Below are positions 1 to 9,512 of a DNA stretch of 64,000 nt, piece after piece; the first letter of the stretch is position 1, and every line of letters starts with the position of its first letter. The stretch lies in contig NZ_CADIKH010000032.1 in assembly GCF_902859855.1 (NCBI RefSeq), forward strand, positions 20,024 to 84,023. Reading direction: 5' to 3'. The translations under genes and the position numbers were made by a program. The notes under the pieces were generated by a model. That model was not told where the DNA came from, ran no database searches, and saw nothing but the letters and a program-made list of their open reading frames with translations. This stretch comes from Paraburkholderia humisilvae. Its GTDB lineage: Bacteria; Pseudomonadota; Gammaproteobacteria; Burkholderiales; Burkholderiaceae.

Positions 1-13
1 ACTGCCCGATCCA

Positions 14-1561
14 ATGGATCTGCCGACGCGCACGAAGCTTGTCGCGTTCGGCATCATGTGCCTCGGTTTCTTCATGGCCACGCTCGACATTCAGATCGTC
101 GCGTCGTCACTCCGCGACATCGGCGGCGGGCTCTCGGCGAGCCAGGACGAACTATCGTGGGTACAGACGTCTTACCTGATTGCAGAAATCATCGTCATTC
201 CAATGTCCGGCTGGCTGACCCGGGTCTTCTCTACGCGCTGGGTGTTCGCCTTTTCGGCACTCGGCTTTACGATCACCAGCATGCTTTGTGGACTCGCCTG
301 GGACATCGACTCGATGATTCTCTTTCGTGGTCTGCAGGGGGCGCTCGGTGCCGCAATGATACCGACGGTGTACACCACCATATTCGTGATCTTCCCGCCC
401 AAGCAGCGACTCATTGCATCGACCACGATCGGTGCACTCTCGACGCTCGCGCCGACGATAGGGCCGGTCATCGGCGGCTGGGTCACGTCCGAATGGTCGT
501 GGCATTGGCTGTTTTACTTGAACGTCGTTCCGGGCATGGTCGTAACCTTGTTCGTGCCGCGGTACGTGAACTTCGATCACGCCAACCTTTCCCTGCTGAA
601 GAAGGGCGACTATGTCGGCATATTGCTGATGTCCGGACTTCTCGGTTGCCTCGAGTATGCGCTGGAAGAAGGTCCGCGCAAGAACTGGCTCGGCGACGAT
701 GTGATTCTCACGTGTACGTGGATCGCCGCCATATGCGGCCTTCTGTTCCTGGTCCATGCGTTCACCGCGGAGGAACCGATTATTGACCTGCGGGCGCTGG
801 CGGTCCGTAACTTCGGAATCTGCAGTCTGCTGTCGTTCATCATCGGTATTGGCATCTTCTGCACGGTTTATCTGACACCCGTGTTTCTCGCACGGGTGCG
901 CGGCTTCGACTCGCTGCAGATTGGCGTCGCACTCCTGTCGGTAGGATGCTTTCAGGCGCTCGGGATGGTGGTCTATTCGAAGCTGGCCCGATTCATCAGC
1001 ATGCGCTATCTGATGATTCTAGGCCTGGCGATGTTCGGTATCGGCTGCTATCTCTATGGGCCGTTGACCAGTGACTGGGGTTGGGAGCAGTTGTTGCTTC
1101 CCCAGGCGCTGCGCGGCTTTGGCCAGCAGTTAGCGATTCCTCCCATCGTGATCATGGCACTGGGCTCTTTACCGCCTTCACGTCTTAGATCGGCAAGCGG
1201 GCTATTCAATCTGATGCGTAATCTCGGTGGTGCGATAGGCATCGCGGTCGTAAGCACGATGCTCAACGATCGCCTGAACTTTCACTATGAAACACTCGCA
1301 GAGCACGTAAGCGTTGGGCGGCCGGTCGTTCAAGGATTTCTGCGTGTGCAGGCGACAAGACTCTCTGAAGTGGCGGGCGATACGTTGAATGCCGCAAACG
1401 GCGGGTTGAGCCTGTTGCATTCGCTCCTGATGCGCGAGGCACTCACGTTGACATTTGCAGACGCGTTTCTTGCCGTTGCGCTGTGCTTTCTTGTCGGGCT
1501 GGTCAGCGCATTCTTTACGCGTCCGGTTGGCGACGCCGCGCCTCCGCCCGACGCGCATTGA
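14..1561 (+). CDS. DHA2-family MFS drug efflux transporter (EmrB/QacA type)
   Basis: The protein has 515 residues and about 14 hydrophobic segments, as in the DHA2 drug:proton antiporters of the inner membrane. The first helix carries the family pattern MATLDIQIVASSL, and GALSTLAPTIGPVIGGW (about residues 136-152) is the antiporter motif C region. The ATG at 14 has no convincing ribosome binding site and the frame stays open to the left window edge, so the true start may lie outside. Substrate cannot be read from sequence. A fusion-protein partner (EmrA-like) would be expected upstream and is not visible. Family assignment is firm; specificity is unknown. Confidence 0.9.
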   Translation: MDLPTRTKLVAFGIMCLGFFMATLDIQIVASSLRDIGGGLSASQDELSWVQTSYLIAEIIVIPMSGWLTRVFSTRWVFAFSALGFTITSMLCGLAWDIDSMILFRGLQGALGAAMIPTVYTTIFVIFPPKQRLIASTTIGALSTLAPTIGPVIGGWVTSEWSWHWLFYLNVVPGMVVTLFVPRYVNFDHANLSLLKKGDYVGILLMSGLLGCLEYALEEGPRKNWLGDDVILTCTWIAAICGLLFLVHAFTAEEPIIDLRALAVRNFGICSLLSFIIGIGIFCTVYLTPVFLARVRGFDSLQIGVALLSVGCFQALGMVVYSKLARFISMRYLMILGLAMFGIGCYLYGPLTSDWGWEQLLLPQALRGFGQQLAIPPIVIMALGSLPPSRLRSASGLFNLMRNLGGAIGIAVVSTMLNDRLNFHYETLAEHVSVGRPVVQGFLRVQATRLSEVAGDTLNAANGGLSLLHSLLMREALTLTFADAFLAVALCFLVGLVSAFFTRPVGDAAPPPDAH

Positions 1562-1625
1562 TTGCAGTCACCAGCCCATACCGTTAGAAGCCGATCTTCT
1601 ACGGCTGAATCTTAGAGGACCCTAC

Positions 1626-2315
1626 ATGTTTTCTTCCCGCTTCTTCGTTGTCACCGCAACCGCTGTCGTGCTCGCGGTTGCACCCGCGTTCGGCGAAGCG
1701 GCGCCCGCCCGGGTGCGCGGCACCCTCACCGCTATCAATGACGGCGGCATCACGGTCAAGGAGAAGGACGGTCGCACCGTCACGCTAAAGACCGGACAGT
1801 ACACGACGTACGCCGACGTCATTCCATCGAGCCTCGCCGAGATCAAGGTCAACGACTTCGTCGGCTCCGCTGTCAAAGGGCCACCAAACTCACTGGTCGC
1901 GGTCGAGCTCGCGATCATCCCCGACAGCATGCGCGCTGGGCGAATTGGTTACTACGGGTGGGATCCGCTGCCCGATCCAACCGCCGTGCAAGCGACCCGC
2001 GCTAACGTGACCGGCATAACGAACGGCCGGGTATCGAACGTCTTGCCGACAGCGCCCAAGCTAACCAACACCAACATGACCAACGGCATCGTCTCGGCCG
2101 AGCAGGCCAACGCAGCCGGTCGCACGCTCACGGTCACCTATGACGGAGGTAGCAAGCGCCTTCATATCACCGTGCCGCCCAACGCACCGATCGTGCGCTA
2201 CGTGCTGACCGACCGGTCGGCGGCCTTCATCGGGTCCACGGTCTTCATCAAAACTATCCCCGGCAACCGGGCGGGGCTTGTCACCATAGGCAACGGCGTC
2301 ACGCCTCCGATGTGA
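1626..2315 (+). CDS. Exported protein of unknown function, 229 aa
   Basis: The start is the ATG at 1626, which has AGAGGA just upstream and gives a clean signal peptide (MFSSRFFVVTATAVVLAVAPAFGEAA, cleavage after an Ala-rich stretch). An in-frame ATG at 1455 would read through the end of the efflux gene and is not favoured. The mature part begins with a small beta-rich module (VRGTLTAINDGGITVKEKDG...) like the DUF5666-type OB-fold seen in many exported proteins, and is rich in Thr, Asn and Val. It follows the DHA2 gene by 64 bases on the same strand and may be cotranscribed. No catalytic motif is visible. Confidence 0.75.
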   Translation: MFSSRFFVVTATAVVLAVAPAFGEAAPARVRGTLTAINDGGITVKEKDGRTVTLKTGQYTTYADVIPSSLAEIKVNDFVGSAVKGPPNSLVAVELAIIPDSMRAGRIGYYGWDPLPDPTAVQATRANVTGITNGRVSNVLPTAPKLTNTNMTNGIVSAEQANAAGRTLTVTYDGGSKRLHITVPPNAPIVRYVLTDRSAAFIGSTVFIKTIPGNRAGLVTIGNGVTPPM

Positions 2316-2528
2316 GGGCAGCGTGTCCGCAACTCTTACATCAATCAAAGGCCGGATATAACCGACGCACGAATCGCACGATATATTCAGAAGAATCAAA
2401 ATCGGCCGACAAGGCAACGAAATACTTAGGACTTCATTGTTTACGGTTCCTGCTACGAGATAGCAAAACGTCCGGGCACGCGTCGTGCATCGCCTTTGCA
2501 ACAGTACGCGTGCACGGAGCCTGCCGAC

Positions 2529-3452
2529 ATGATGTTGTGGAAGAACTGCCTCGCCGCTGGCCTGTCCGCCGCTGCCGCCGCGTTCGTGTCCGCGAGCGCG
2601 CAGACGCAGGTGCAGGGCGTGGTGCAGCCCGCGGCTCCGGCCTCGCAACCGGTGGTGCATGCCGTTCCTCTGCACCCTCCCGCATCCGCTCCACAGTCCA
2701 CTCAAAAGCCTGTTGAAGCACCAGTTGAAAAACCTGCTGAAAAATCAACGGAAAAAACTGCTGAAAAGCCGGCTCATAAGCCCGCACATAAGCGGATCCA
2801 TGAGCCCACTCATAAGGCCACACCGCAGCGCACCGTGCAGCCAGCCCCCCCTTTGCTCCCGGCGCCGATGTCGCAGCCAGCTGAGCAGCCAGCGCCAGTA
2901 CTTCAGCCGTATGCACAACCGGCGCCAACCCCTCAGCCCTATGCACAGCCGGCGCCACAACCAACGCCAGCGCCACAACCCCACGCACAACCCGTGCCCC
3001 AGCCCTACGCGCAACCCACGGTGCAGCCCGCCGTCAACTGGACGCTGCAGGTCATCCGCGACGGCCAGCAGATCGACTCATTTGAAGGAACGACCACGGT
3101 CGGCCAGACTCAGCCTAACAGGCATCACAAGGTCGTCACGCACAACGTCGGCTGCAAGGACCAACCCGCAGGCAGTATCGACTTGCAGCGCACCATCACG
3201 GTCTCGCCGCTGCGTGCGGACCCGACCGGGTCGGTTCTCGCAATCGACGCGCAGGAAACGATCGAAGGCGATACCACGCCCATCACCCGGGGAGGCTGCA
3301 AGCTGCCACCGCAGCCGAGCCAGGTGCACGCGAATCATCCGGGACTGGTCGTGCCCGCGGGTCAATGGGTCAGCTGGCAAATCGTCGGCCAGGATCCTTC
3401 GCTGCTGTATCGGGTACGCGCGAGCCTCGCGCCGCCGTCCGCGCAGCCTTGA
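2529..3452 (+). CDS. Exported Lys/Glu-Pro and Gln-Pro-rich repeat protein
   Basis: The start is the ATG at 2529 (ATGATG); the longer reading frame from 2496 lacks a signal peptide at its N terminus. A hydrophobic leader (MMLWKNCLAAGLSAAAAAFVSASA) is followed by a TonB-like low-complexity linker: EKP/HKP units at about residues 70-105, then QPYAQPAP-type units at about residues 125-170. The last ~130 residues form a distinct soluble domain with a few cysteines and many beta-prone residues. The linker could span periplasm or cell wall, but there is no TonB C-terminal domain and no N-terminal anchor, so it is not TonB. Function unknown. Confidence 0.7.
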   Translation: MMLWKNCLAAGLSAAAAAFVSASAQTQVQGVVQPAAPASQPVVHAVPLHPPASAPQSTQKPVEAPVEKPAEKSTEKTAEKPAHKPAHKRIHEPTHKATPQRTVQPAPPLLPAPMSQPAEQPAPVLQPYAQPAPTPQPYAQPAPQPTPAPQPHAQPVPQPYAQPTVQPAVNWTLQVIRDGQQIDSFEGTTTVGQTQPNRHHKVVTHNVGCKDQPAGSIDLQRTITVSPLRADPTGSVLAIDAQETIEGDTTPITRGGCKLPPQPSQVHANHPGLVVPAGQWVSWQIVGQDPSLLYRVRASLAPPSAQP

Positions 3453-3676
3453 CTGGCAGCCGGGCGAACTGCACCCGACCGCATGGAAACGCGGCCTGCC
3501 ATCCGCGTGAAGCCGTCGTTGGATCGACCGGTTGAATCCGCAGTCGCTTCCAACGATCAACACATCCGTATGAATCACGCGCTGGTTTCCCCGTCGGGAA
3601 CATCCGGGCGATTGCCTCTACGCTTTAAGACCCGTCACCGCGCGCAGCGCGTCGATTCCCCACCGCTCCCGCTTTG

Positions 3677-5896
3677 TCAAAAGTCCTCGTGCAGGGTAAC
3701 GTAGGCGGCCAACGGCGGCCCAAGGTACGCGCCGACCACGTTGGTGGCGATGAAGTAGCGCTGGTCGGTGACGTTGTTGATGTTCAGATCGATTCCCCAG
3801 TGGCGCTCCGCATAACCGAACTGCACGTTCTCGATCAGAGAGGCGGGTGCCCAATCGTAGCCGTTTGCGAAACCGTTCGTCATCCGGCTGATGTAATTGA
3901 TGCCAGCCCCCGCATGGAAGCCCGCTGTGCCGAAGAGGCTGAAGCGATATGTCGTCCACAGGTTCGCCATATAGGCGGGCACCCCTTGCGGAACCGTACC
4001 GACCGCGCCTGGGGTGTCCGGACTGTCGGTGATACGCGCATGCTCCGCAGTGAAATTCGCGTAAACATGCCAGTTCGGCGTCAGATCGGCGTCGAACGAA
4101 GCCTCTGCTCCACGCGTGCGTTGCGAATCGAACGCGATCTGGTCGTCGCCGAATGGCGTCGCTACGTGGTCCCGCTTCACGTCGAACAGCGCGGTGTTCA
4201 GCACGTAACGCCCATCGTCAAATGCCCATTTGACGCCTAACTCGTACTGCAGCGCCGATTCAGGCGGCCCGATGGAAAACGCCGTGTTTTCGGAGTTGAA
4301 ATTCGCGAGGTAGCTGCGCGACACACCGAAATACGGCGTCATCCACGGCGTGACCTTGTACAGCACCCCTGCGTTCCAGCTGGTCGGAGCATCGTTGCGC
4401 GTATACGTATTGCCCTGAACCAGGGTGATGCCGTCGTTGGCCGTACGGTTCGGTTCGCCCGGAACCGGGTTCAGGGTCAGTGAGGTGCCGAACCAGTCCT
4501 TGCGCACGCCCGCACGGACCTTCAATTGGTCTGTCACATCCACCTGATCGGTCGCGTAGAGGCTATAAAAGTTCGCGCGCACATGGTCGTTCTGGCACGA
4601 GTGGGACGGTGAGCACTGAAAGTTGAGGTCTGCAACGGAGGTTTCCGGCGGCGCCGGCGCAAAGATATTGTCGATGTCCGGAAGATCCGCAGTCGTCTTT
4701 GCGCTGTTGAGATCCTGGTCCAGATATTCGAAGCCCGTCAGCAGCGTATGGTGAATGCCACCCGTCGAGAATTTCCAGACCGGCTCTAACTGATAGTCGA
4801 GCGTGTTCAGAGAATCATCCTGATCGCGTAGCTGGCGGCCGGTAAACGTGTTGCCTTTGATTTTTGCGTGCGTGCTGTCACCGTTGCTGTAAAAGTCCAG
4901 CGTGTGGTGCAGGTACGACAGGCGATTGTTGACCGTCAGGTAGTCGCTGATGCGCCATTCATCCGAAAGTGTCGCGCGCACGTAGTTGCCGTGGGCGTTG
5001 GCGAATGGTGTCGAATATTTGGCGTCGAACGGAACGTTCGAGATAGGCGCCCCCTTGTAGTAGATCAACCCGTATGAATCAGGCGTTGCCATGTAGTCTT
5101 GCGCGTCGATCGAGAATTCGATCTTGTGGTCGCCGATTGTCCATTGCAGATCGGGACGGATTTCCTTGTTCCACGATGCCAGATCGCGGTAGCCGTCGGA
5201 GCGACCGCCTCCGACGTCCACACGATAGTTCAGTCCGTCGATGCCCGTTGGGCCCGTGACGTAGGCAGTGCCGTTGACGGTGCCGAACGAGCCGGCCTGA
5301 ATACTGCCGCCCCAGTGAAGCTGCGCCGACGGCGTGTAGTGAATCAGATTGATCGAGCCGCCCGGCGGGCCGCTGCCGAGCAGCGCCGAGCCTGGTCCTT
5401 CAAGCACTTCGATGCGCTCGACGCCCAGCAGCGAATGCGTCGGGCCATTGACCTGATCGCCGTCCGAGAAGCCGTCGTCAAAGGTCTGCGCCTGCAGACC
5501 ACGGATCATGAAGTGGTCGGTAAAGCCTTTTGAATCGGTGCCGCCATAATTTACACCGGAGAAGTTGCCGTTACGGATCGCTTCCTGCAACGACGTGGCA
5601 CCTTGCTCATCGAGAATCCCACGCGGAACTTCCTGCACGCTCATCGGGAGATCACCGAGCGGGGTGCCGGTTTTGCTTGCGTTTACGGTCTGATCGGGAT
5701 TGTTGACGTTGTCCGGGGCCGCCGTCATTTTCGGTGCATTGACAACGATAGCCTTCAATTCCACAGGCGCTTGAGTTGGCTTAGCGTCTAACGGTTGATT
5801 CTGTTGGGCTTGTGCCGTTTTTCCGAACAAAATAGCCGCAAAGACAGCGGATACGACCATGACGATGGTCGACGGATAGGCTCTCGTTAATTCCAT
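3677..5896 (-). CDS. TonB-dependent siderophore receptor
   Basis: This is a 739-residue outer-membrane receptor with a signal peptide ending in AQAQQ, a plug domain at about residues 75-205 (SVQEVPRGILDEQGATSLQEA ... FMIRGL ... VERIEVLEGPGSALLGSGPPGGSINLI) and a 22-stranded barrel ending in the typical C-terminal Phe (HEDF). The length fits FecA/FhuA-type siderophore receptors. It lacks the FecA N-terminal signalling extension, so surface signalling is not expected. The gene sits downstream of the phosphoesterase gene on the same strand with 189 bases between them, including a strong hairpin. No Fur box matching the consensus was found in the AT-rich stretch just upstream (5897-5960). The ligand is unknown. 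Confidence 0.92.
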   Translation of the reverse strand: MELTRAYPSTIVMVVSAVFAAILFGKTAQAQQNQPLDAKPTQAPVELKAIVVNAPKMTAAPDNVNNPDQTVNASKTGTPLGDLPMSVQEVPRGILDEQGATSLQEAIRNGNFSGVNYGGTDSKGFTDHFMIRGLQAQTFDDGFSDGDQVNGPTHSLLGVERIEVLEGPGSALLGSGPPGGSINLIHYTPSAQLHWGGSIQAGSFGTVNGTAYVTGPTGIDGLNYRVDVGGGRSDGYRDLASWNKEIRPDLQWTIGDHKIEFSIDAQDYMATPDSYGLIYYKGAPISNVPFDAKYSTPFANAHGNYVRATLSDEWRISDYLTVNNRLSYLHHTLDFYSNGDSTHAKIKGNTFTGRQLRDQDDSLNTLDYQLEPVWKFSTGGIHHTLLTGFEYLDQDLNSAKTTADLPDIDNIFAPAPPETSVADLNFQCSPSHSCQNDHVRANFYSLYATDQVDVTDQLKVRAGVRKDWFGTSLTLNPVPGEPNRTANDGITLVQGNTYTRNDAPTSWNAGVLYKVTPWMTPYFGVSRSYLANFNSENTAFSIGPPESALQYELGVKWAFDDGRYVLNTALFDVKRDHVATPFGDDQIAFDSQRTRGAEASFDADLTPNWHVYANFTAEHARITDSPDTPGAVGTVPQGVPAYMANLWTTYRFSLFGTAGFHAGAGINYISRMTNGFANGYDWAPASLIENVQFGYAERHWGIDLNINNVTDQRYFIATNVVGAYLGPPLAAYVTLHEDF

Positions 5897-5969
5897 ATTC
5901 GTTCATCAAATTATTATATGTAGTACGAAATAAATGAATGATCTACATATCTAGTCATGGCATTTACAT

Positions 5970-5997
5970 GGGTGGCTGCGTGTATGAGCAGCCACCC
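5970..5997 (-). terminator. Perfect 10-bp hairpin after the phosphoesterase gene
   Basis: GGGTGGCTGC pairs with GCAGCCACCC across an 8-base loop. It lies about 90 bases past the phosphoesterase stop and just before the TonB receptor gene. It lacks a good U-tract on either strand, so it may act as a transcript-end stabiliser or weak terminator rather than a classical one. Confidence 0.45.
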
Positions 5998-6085
5998 GCC
6001 GCGACCGGCTACTTCGGATCTTGCGCGCGCGTCAGGGCAATGCGGTTTTACCTGATGGGCGCGACCGAACCAACGCTACAGCGGC

Positions 6086-9031
6086 TTAATCGCCGTCGCC
6101 ATCATCATCCGCCGTGGCGACCACCTTCGACCCGTCAATACCAACCTTCGTGTAGATCGAGTGCGGTTCCGGATAGGGCCTGTTACCCATCACGCCCTTC
6201 CATAGGACGTGATTAAACAGCTCTGGCGGAACACGATCCTCTCTCGAGAAGTCGAAGTCCTTCGTTGCGTTCGCCCAGTACGTCGCGTCATGTAGCGGAT
6301 GAATGTCCGGACCCTGAGCAAATTGATTACCGTCGTTGCCGTTCTTCGCCGAGCCCGTGGCCACATTGCCAACGTTCGTGCCCTTCAGGATCGTCGACGC
6401 GACGGCGGTGTACGTCCACGCCCCGTTCCCCTTCGTGTCGAAGAGGTCGGCCATCGGCCTGGCATACGCCGTGTTCAGGTCAATGTGCTGGGTGCCAAGC
6501 ACGTCTTCCATCGTACGGATCGCGTTGACCTGCGTATAGTTGGTGCTGACGACCGCGTGCTTTTTCACGTACGCGCCGACGACGTACGCGGTCGAGCGGT
6601 GCGAATCGACGTGGTCGGAACCGTCTTGCGAGTCGTCCTCGACCACCACGATCAACGTGTCCCGTGCGTACGGGCTGTTCGCGACGGTCTCGACCAGCTT
6701 GCCAACCGCGAAGTCGTTATCCGCTTCTTCCTGCTCAGCGGAACCCATCTGGCCGACGTTCTGCGTAAAGCTGCCCGTGTGGTCCGAGCCCATGCGAACG
6801 AGCTCAAATGACGGTAGTCCGCCGTTTGCGACGTACTGCTGGAACTCGCGGTTCCACTCGAGTTCGCGGAACGTGTCCGGATACGCCTGATCGAAACCAC
6901 GGTAGTACTCGTCCGTGCGATTGACGAGCGTCGGCTTGAGCGGATGAGCCTGGACGATGCCGGCTGCGGACGGGTTGAGCAGCGGGTTGGCGATCGTGCC
7001 GATCGAGCCCACATTGTTGACCATTCCGCCATAGTTGCGCACCGTACCGCCGGCAGCCAGCACCGCATCATAGATATTGGCTCTCTGATAGCCGAACGGC
7101 GCATCGGGCACCGAGATATCAGCGATGCCCGGTAGCGCGTTGGCCGTGCCGCCCGGCAGCGATGACGTGGCGTTCGTGACGGCGCCGTTCGTGGCAGCGT
7201 CGCGCATGGCGGTCGTGGGCAGGCCCACAGGCAGGCCGCGGTTGTCACCTTCCGATTCATACGCCATGCCGCGGCTGACGCGAGCGTAGTTTTCCTGCTG
7301 CGAAACTTCCTCGGTCGGCGTGACGTGCGCGTGCTGTATCCATGACCAGCCATCCATCGAGCCGTCGCCCGGATCCATGAAGTTGTCGATCGTGACGAAG
7401 TGCTCCGAGATATCGTGGAAGTTCGGCGTCGTGGCCTTGCCGTACATCGTCAACGTCGGATCGCCGTTCGCGCCATTGCCGAGGTCGCCGAGGACCTGGT
7501 CGAAGGTGCGATTCTCCTTCACGACGTAGATCACATGCCTGATGTGATCGCGCATGAACTGCATCGTCTTGAGATCGTTTTCCGACTCCTTCACCGAGTA
7601 ATGGTTATTTTCGTCCACCTGGCTGGTCAGCCGGTCAAGTTCATCGTCCCGCGGAACCGGCGCGCTCACGAGCGCGCTCTGCTCAAGACCCAACTGGTAC
7701 TGGGCCTGCGTGCCCGACTTGTAGAGCGGGTTCGGGCCGGTGACCGACTTGCCGTTGATGATGTACATCCGCGAACCATCGGCGCTCAGCGTAACGTCCT
7801 TTGGCGCATAGGCCGTCGGCATGAAACCTTCGACGTGGTAACCGTTGTTGCCATCGTGCGAAATCACAGCAATCGAATTGTCGCCGTTGTTGACGGCGTA
7901 CAGGGTCCTGCCGTCCCTGGAAACGGTCACGTTGACGGTGTCACGTCCGCTGTACTTTGCATCGTTGCCTCGGCCGTTGCCGTTGCCGTTGCCGTTCCCG
8001 TTGCCATTACCATGGCCGTTCCCGTTCCCGTTGCCATGCCCGGAATCAATCGGCAGGTCGATCGTCTTCTCAACCCTGTGGCGGGCCGTATCGATGACGG
8101 CGATCTGGTCAGCATTCGAGACCGCTACGTAGAGCTTCGACTCGTCGGGCGAAAAGGACATGCCGTAGGCATTGCCCTGCACCGGGATGCGTGTGATGAA
8201 CCGCGGCGCGGCGGGGTTCGACAGGTTCAACGCCACGACTTCCCGATCACGTACCGACGAGATGAACGCCGTGCCGTCGGCCTTCAGCGAAACGGCCCAC
8301 GGGTACTCGCCACCCGCGACACCTTGCTGGCCCGACGTGTTGAACGGACGCAGATCGTATTCCGACATGAGCGTGTTCGAGCTCGTATCGATGATGGAAA
8401 TCGAATCGTTGTAGTTGTTGGCAACGACGAGCATCCGGCCGTCGGCGGAGAGCGCCAGGCCGCCAGCATTCGGCTTCACGCCCGAACCGATACCCTTGGT
8501 ATGGTTCAGCGCAATGGACGCGGTCTGCGTCCATTGGGCCGATGGAGCAGCTGAAGCGCGGTTGTACACATAGACCTTGTCGTCAGCGCCGCCCGTGCCG
8601 TACAGCGCCCGGTTACCGTTCCAGACGAGACCATCGAACGCGTTGTTTTGATGAATAGCCTGCACAAGCTTCGGGTAGGCCTTGTTCGCACCCGACACAT
8701 CGTAGATGAAGATGTACTGGGTCGAATCGGCATTATCCAGCGTGGCGTTATCGGAGCCGGTGTAGACCGTGTTGTAGCCAGCGGTGATCACGGCCAGCGT
8801 GTTGCCGTCCGGGCTCAACTGCGACTTGATGGCGCCACTCACTACCTGTGTCGGCTTGGCCGACAGTTGCGGGTTCAGCAGCTGTGCGACGGCACCAGGG
8901 ATGGCCATAGGGGAGATGAATTGGCCAGTCGGCAAAAGCTCCATGTTGCTTTGCTGATCTGCCATTGCCAGACCCAGACTACTCGTAATCACGCTGGCGG
9001 CAAGGCCGGCGTGAATGATGCTGCGATTCAT
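6086..9031 (-). CDS. Exported bifunctional beta-propeller / alkaline-phosphatase-like phosphoesterase
   Basis: This is a 981-residue protein. The start at 9031 is set by GGAGG seven bases upstream and by the signal peptide MNRSIIHAGLAASVITSSLGLAMA; the longer frame to 9184 has neither. The N-terminal half is a YncE/YVTN-type seven-bladed propeller (repeated LSADGRMLVVANNYNDSISI-like blades, about residues 60-480). The C-terminal half is a phosphoesterase of the phospholipase C/acid phosphatase superfamily, opening with VIYVVKENRTFDQVLGDLG and carrying the histidine- and aspartate-containing motifs VEDDSQDGSDHVDSHRST. It probably hydrolyses phosphoesters in the periplasm or outside the cell. 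An Asn-Gly/His-Gly repeat interrupts one blade (see the separate repeat entry). No perfect Pho box was seen upstream. Confidence 0.88.
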   Translation of the reverse strand: MNRSIIHAGLAASVITSSLGLAMADQQSNMELLPTGQFISPMAIPGAVAQLLNPQLSAKPTQVVSGAIKSQLSPDGNTLAVITAGYNTVYTGSDNATLDNADSTQYIFIYDVSGANKAYPKLVQAIHQNNAFDGLVWNGNRALYGTGGADDKVYVYNRASAAPSAQWTQTASIALNHTKGIGSGVKPNAGGLALSADGRMLVVANNYNDSISIIDTSSNTLMSEYDLRPFNTSGQQGVAGGEYPWAVSLKADGTAFISSVRDREVVALNLSNPAAPRFITRIPVQGNAYGMSFSPDESKLYVAVSNADQIAVIDTARHRVEKTIDLPIDSGHGNGNGNGHGNGNGNGNGNGNGRGNDAKYSGRDTVNVTVSRDGRTLYAVNNGDNSIAVISHDGNNGYHVEGFMPTAYAPKDVTLSADGSRMYIINGKSVTGPNPLYKSGTQAQYQLGLEQSALVSAPVPRDDELDRLTSQVDENNHYSVKESENDLKTMQFMRDHIRHVIYVVKENRTFDQVLGDLGNGANGDPTLTMYGKATTPNFHDISEHFVTIDNFMDPGDGSMDGWSWIQHAHVTPTEEVSQQENYARVSRGMAYESEGDNRGLPVGLPTTAMRDAATNGAVTNATSSLPGGTANALPGIADISVPDAPFGYQRANIYDAVLAAGGTVRNYGGMVNNVGSIGTIANPLLNPSAAGIVQAHPLKPTLVNRTDEYYRGFDQAYPDTFRELEWNREFQQYVANGGLPSFELVRMGSDHTGSFTQNVGQMGSAEQEEADNDFAVGKLVETVANSPYARDTLIVVVEDDSQDGSDHVDSHRSTAYVVGAYVKKHAVVSTNYTQVNAIRTMEDVLGTQHIDLNTAYARPMADLFDTKGNGAWTYTAVASTILKGTNVGNVATGSAKNGNDGNQFAQGPDIHPLHDATYWANATKDFDFSREDRVPPELFNHVLWKGVMGNRPYPEPHSIYTKVGIDGSKVVATADDDGDGD
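7974..8040 (-). repeat. In-frame hexanucleotide tract encoding (Gly-Asn)n
   Basis: Tandem, slightly degenerate copies of CCGTTG/CCGTTC (on the + strand) encode an alternating Gly-Asn stretch with occasional His inside the propeller of the phosphoesterase. The unit is six bases, so slippage would change loop length without breaking the frame. Confidence 0.8.
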
Positions 9032-9512
9032 TGTGAGCCTCCAGACTATTAAAAGCGGAATACCAAATTTGAGTTCGGCCTTAATCTTTTTGTTAGGTTT
9101 TTGACCTTGATTTAACAAGATGCGCTGGCGGAGTAAATCGGCCGGGTGGGGGTTATGCTGCTTTGTTCTGCCAGCCGGCACCATTTAGTCAGTGCCCAAT
9201 GTCAACGCAATGACATGTGTAATGAAAAAAAACGTAAGTTTTACGTCACTCATCCTTAAATTACCTGATTGAGGTTTGTGAAGATCACTGCATTGGCCGT
9301 GTTCTGTCATTGCGTCGCATAACAGCCAAGTCCGCCGGCTCGGCCATGTGCTTGTGCAGTGACTGAAATCTCCGGTCAGAATGAGTTGCGCGAAAAGTCC
9401 TCGCAACAGCACGCGATATCGCCGGTCGCTGTTGCCGCTCTATCGTTTATAAAGGACTACGATATAGTCTGCATGCCAGTCGATGCGCGTGCTTTTCTAG
9501 CGTCGGATATCA
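9032..9512. other. Intergenic, no gene seen
   Basis: These 481 bases lie between two minus-strand genes. The part next to 9032 is AT-rich and should hold the phosphoesterase promoter; a TTGACA-like hexamer is present on the minus strand near 9200 but has no good -10 partner at the right distance. No RNA gene or repeat was recognised. Confidence 0.4.

Noticed and set aside
5897..5969. Fur box before the TonB receptor gene
   Set aside because: The AT-rich sequence has no convincing match to the GATAATGATAATCATTATC consensus.
7400..8554. 384-codon plus-strand open frame
   Set aside because: It is antisense to the phosphoesterase gene, with composition bias typical of a shadow frame.
9185..9412. 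75-codon minus-strand frame in the gap upstream of the phosphoesterase
   Set aside because: No ribosome site, no family motif and unlikely composition.
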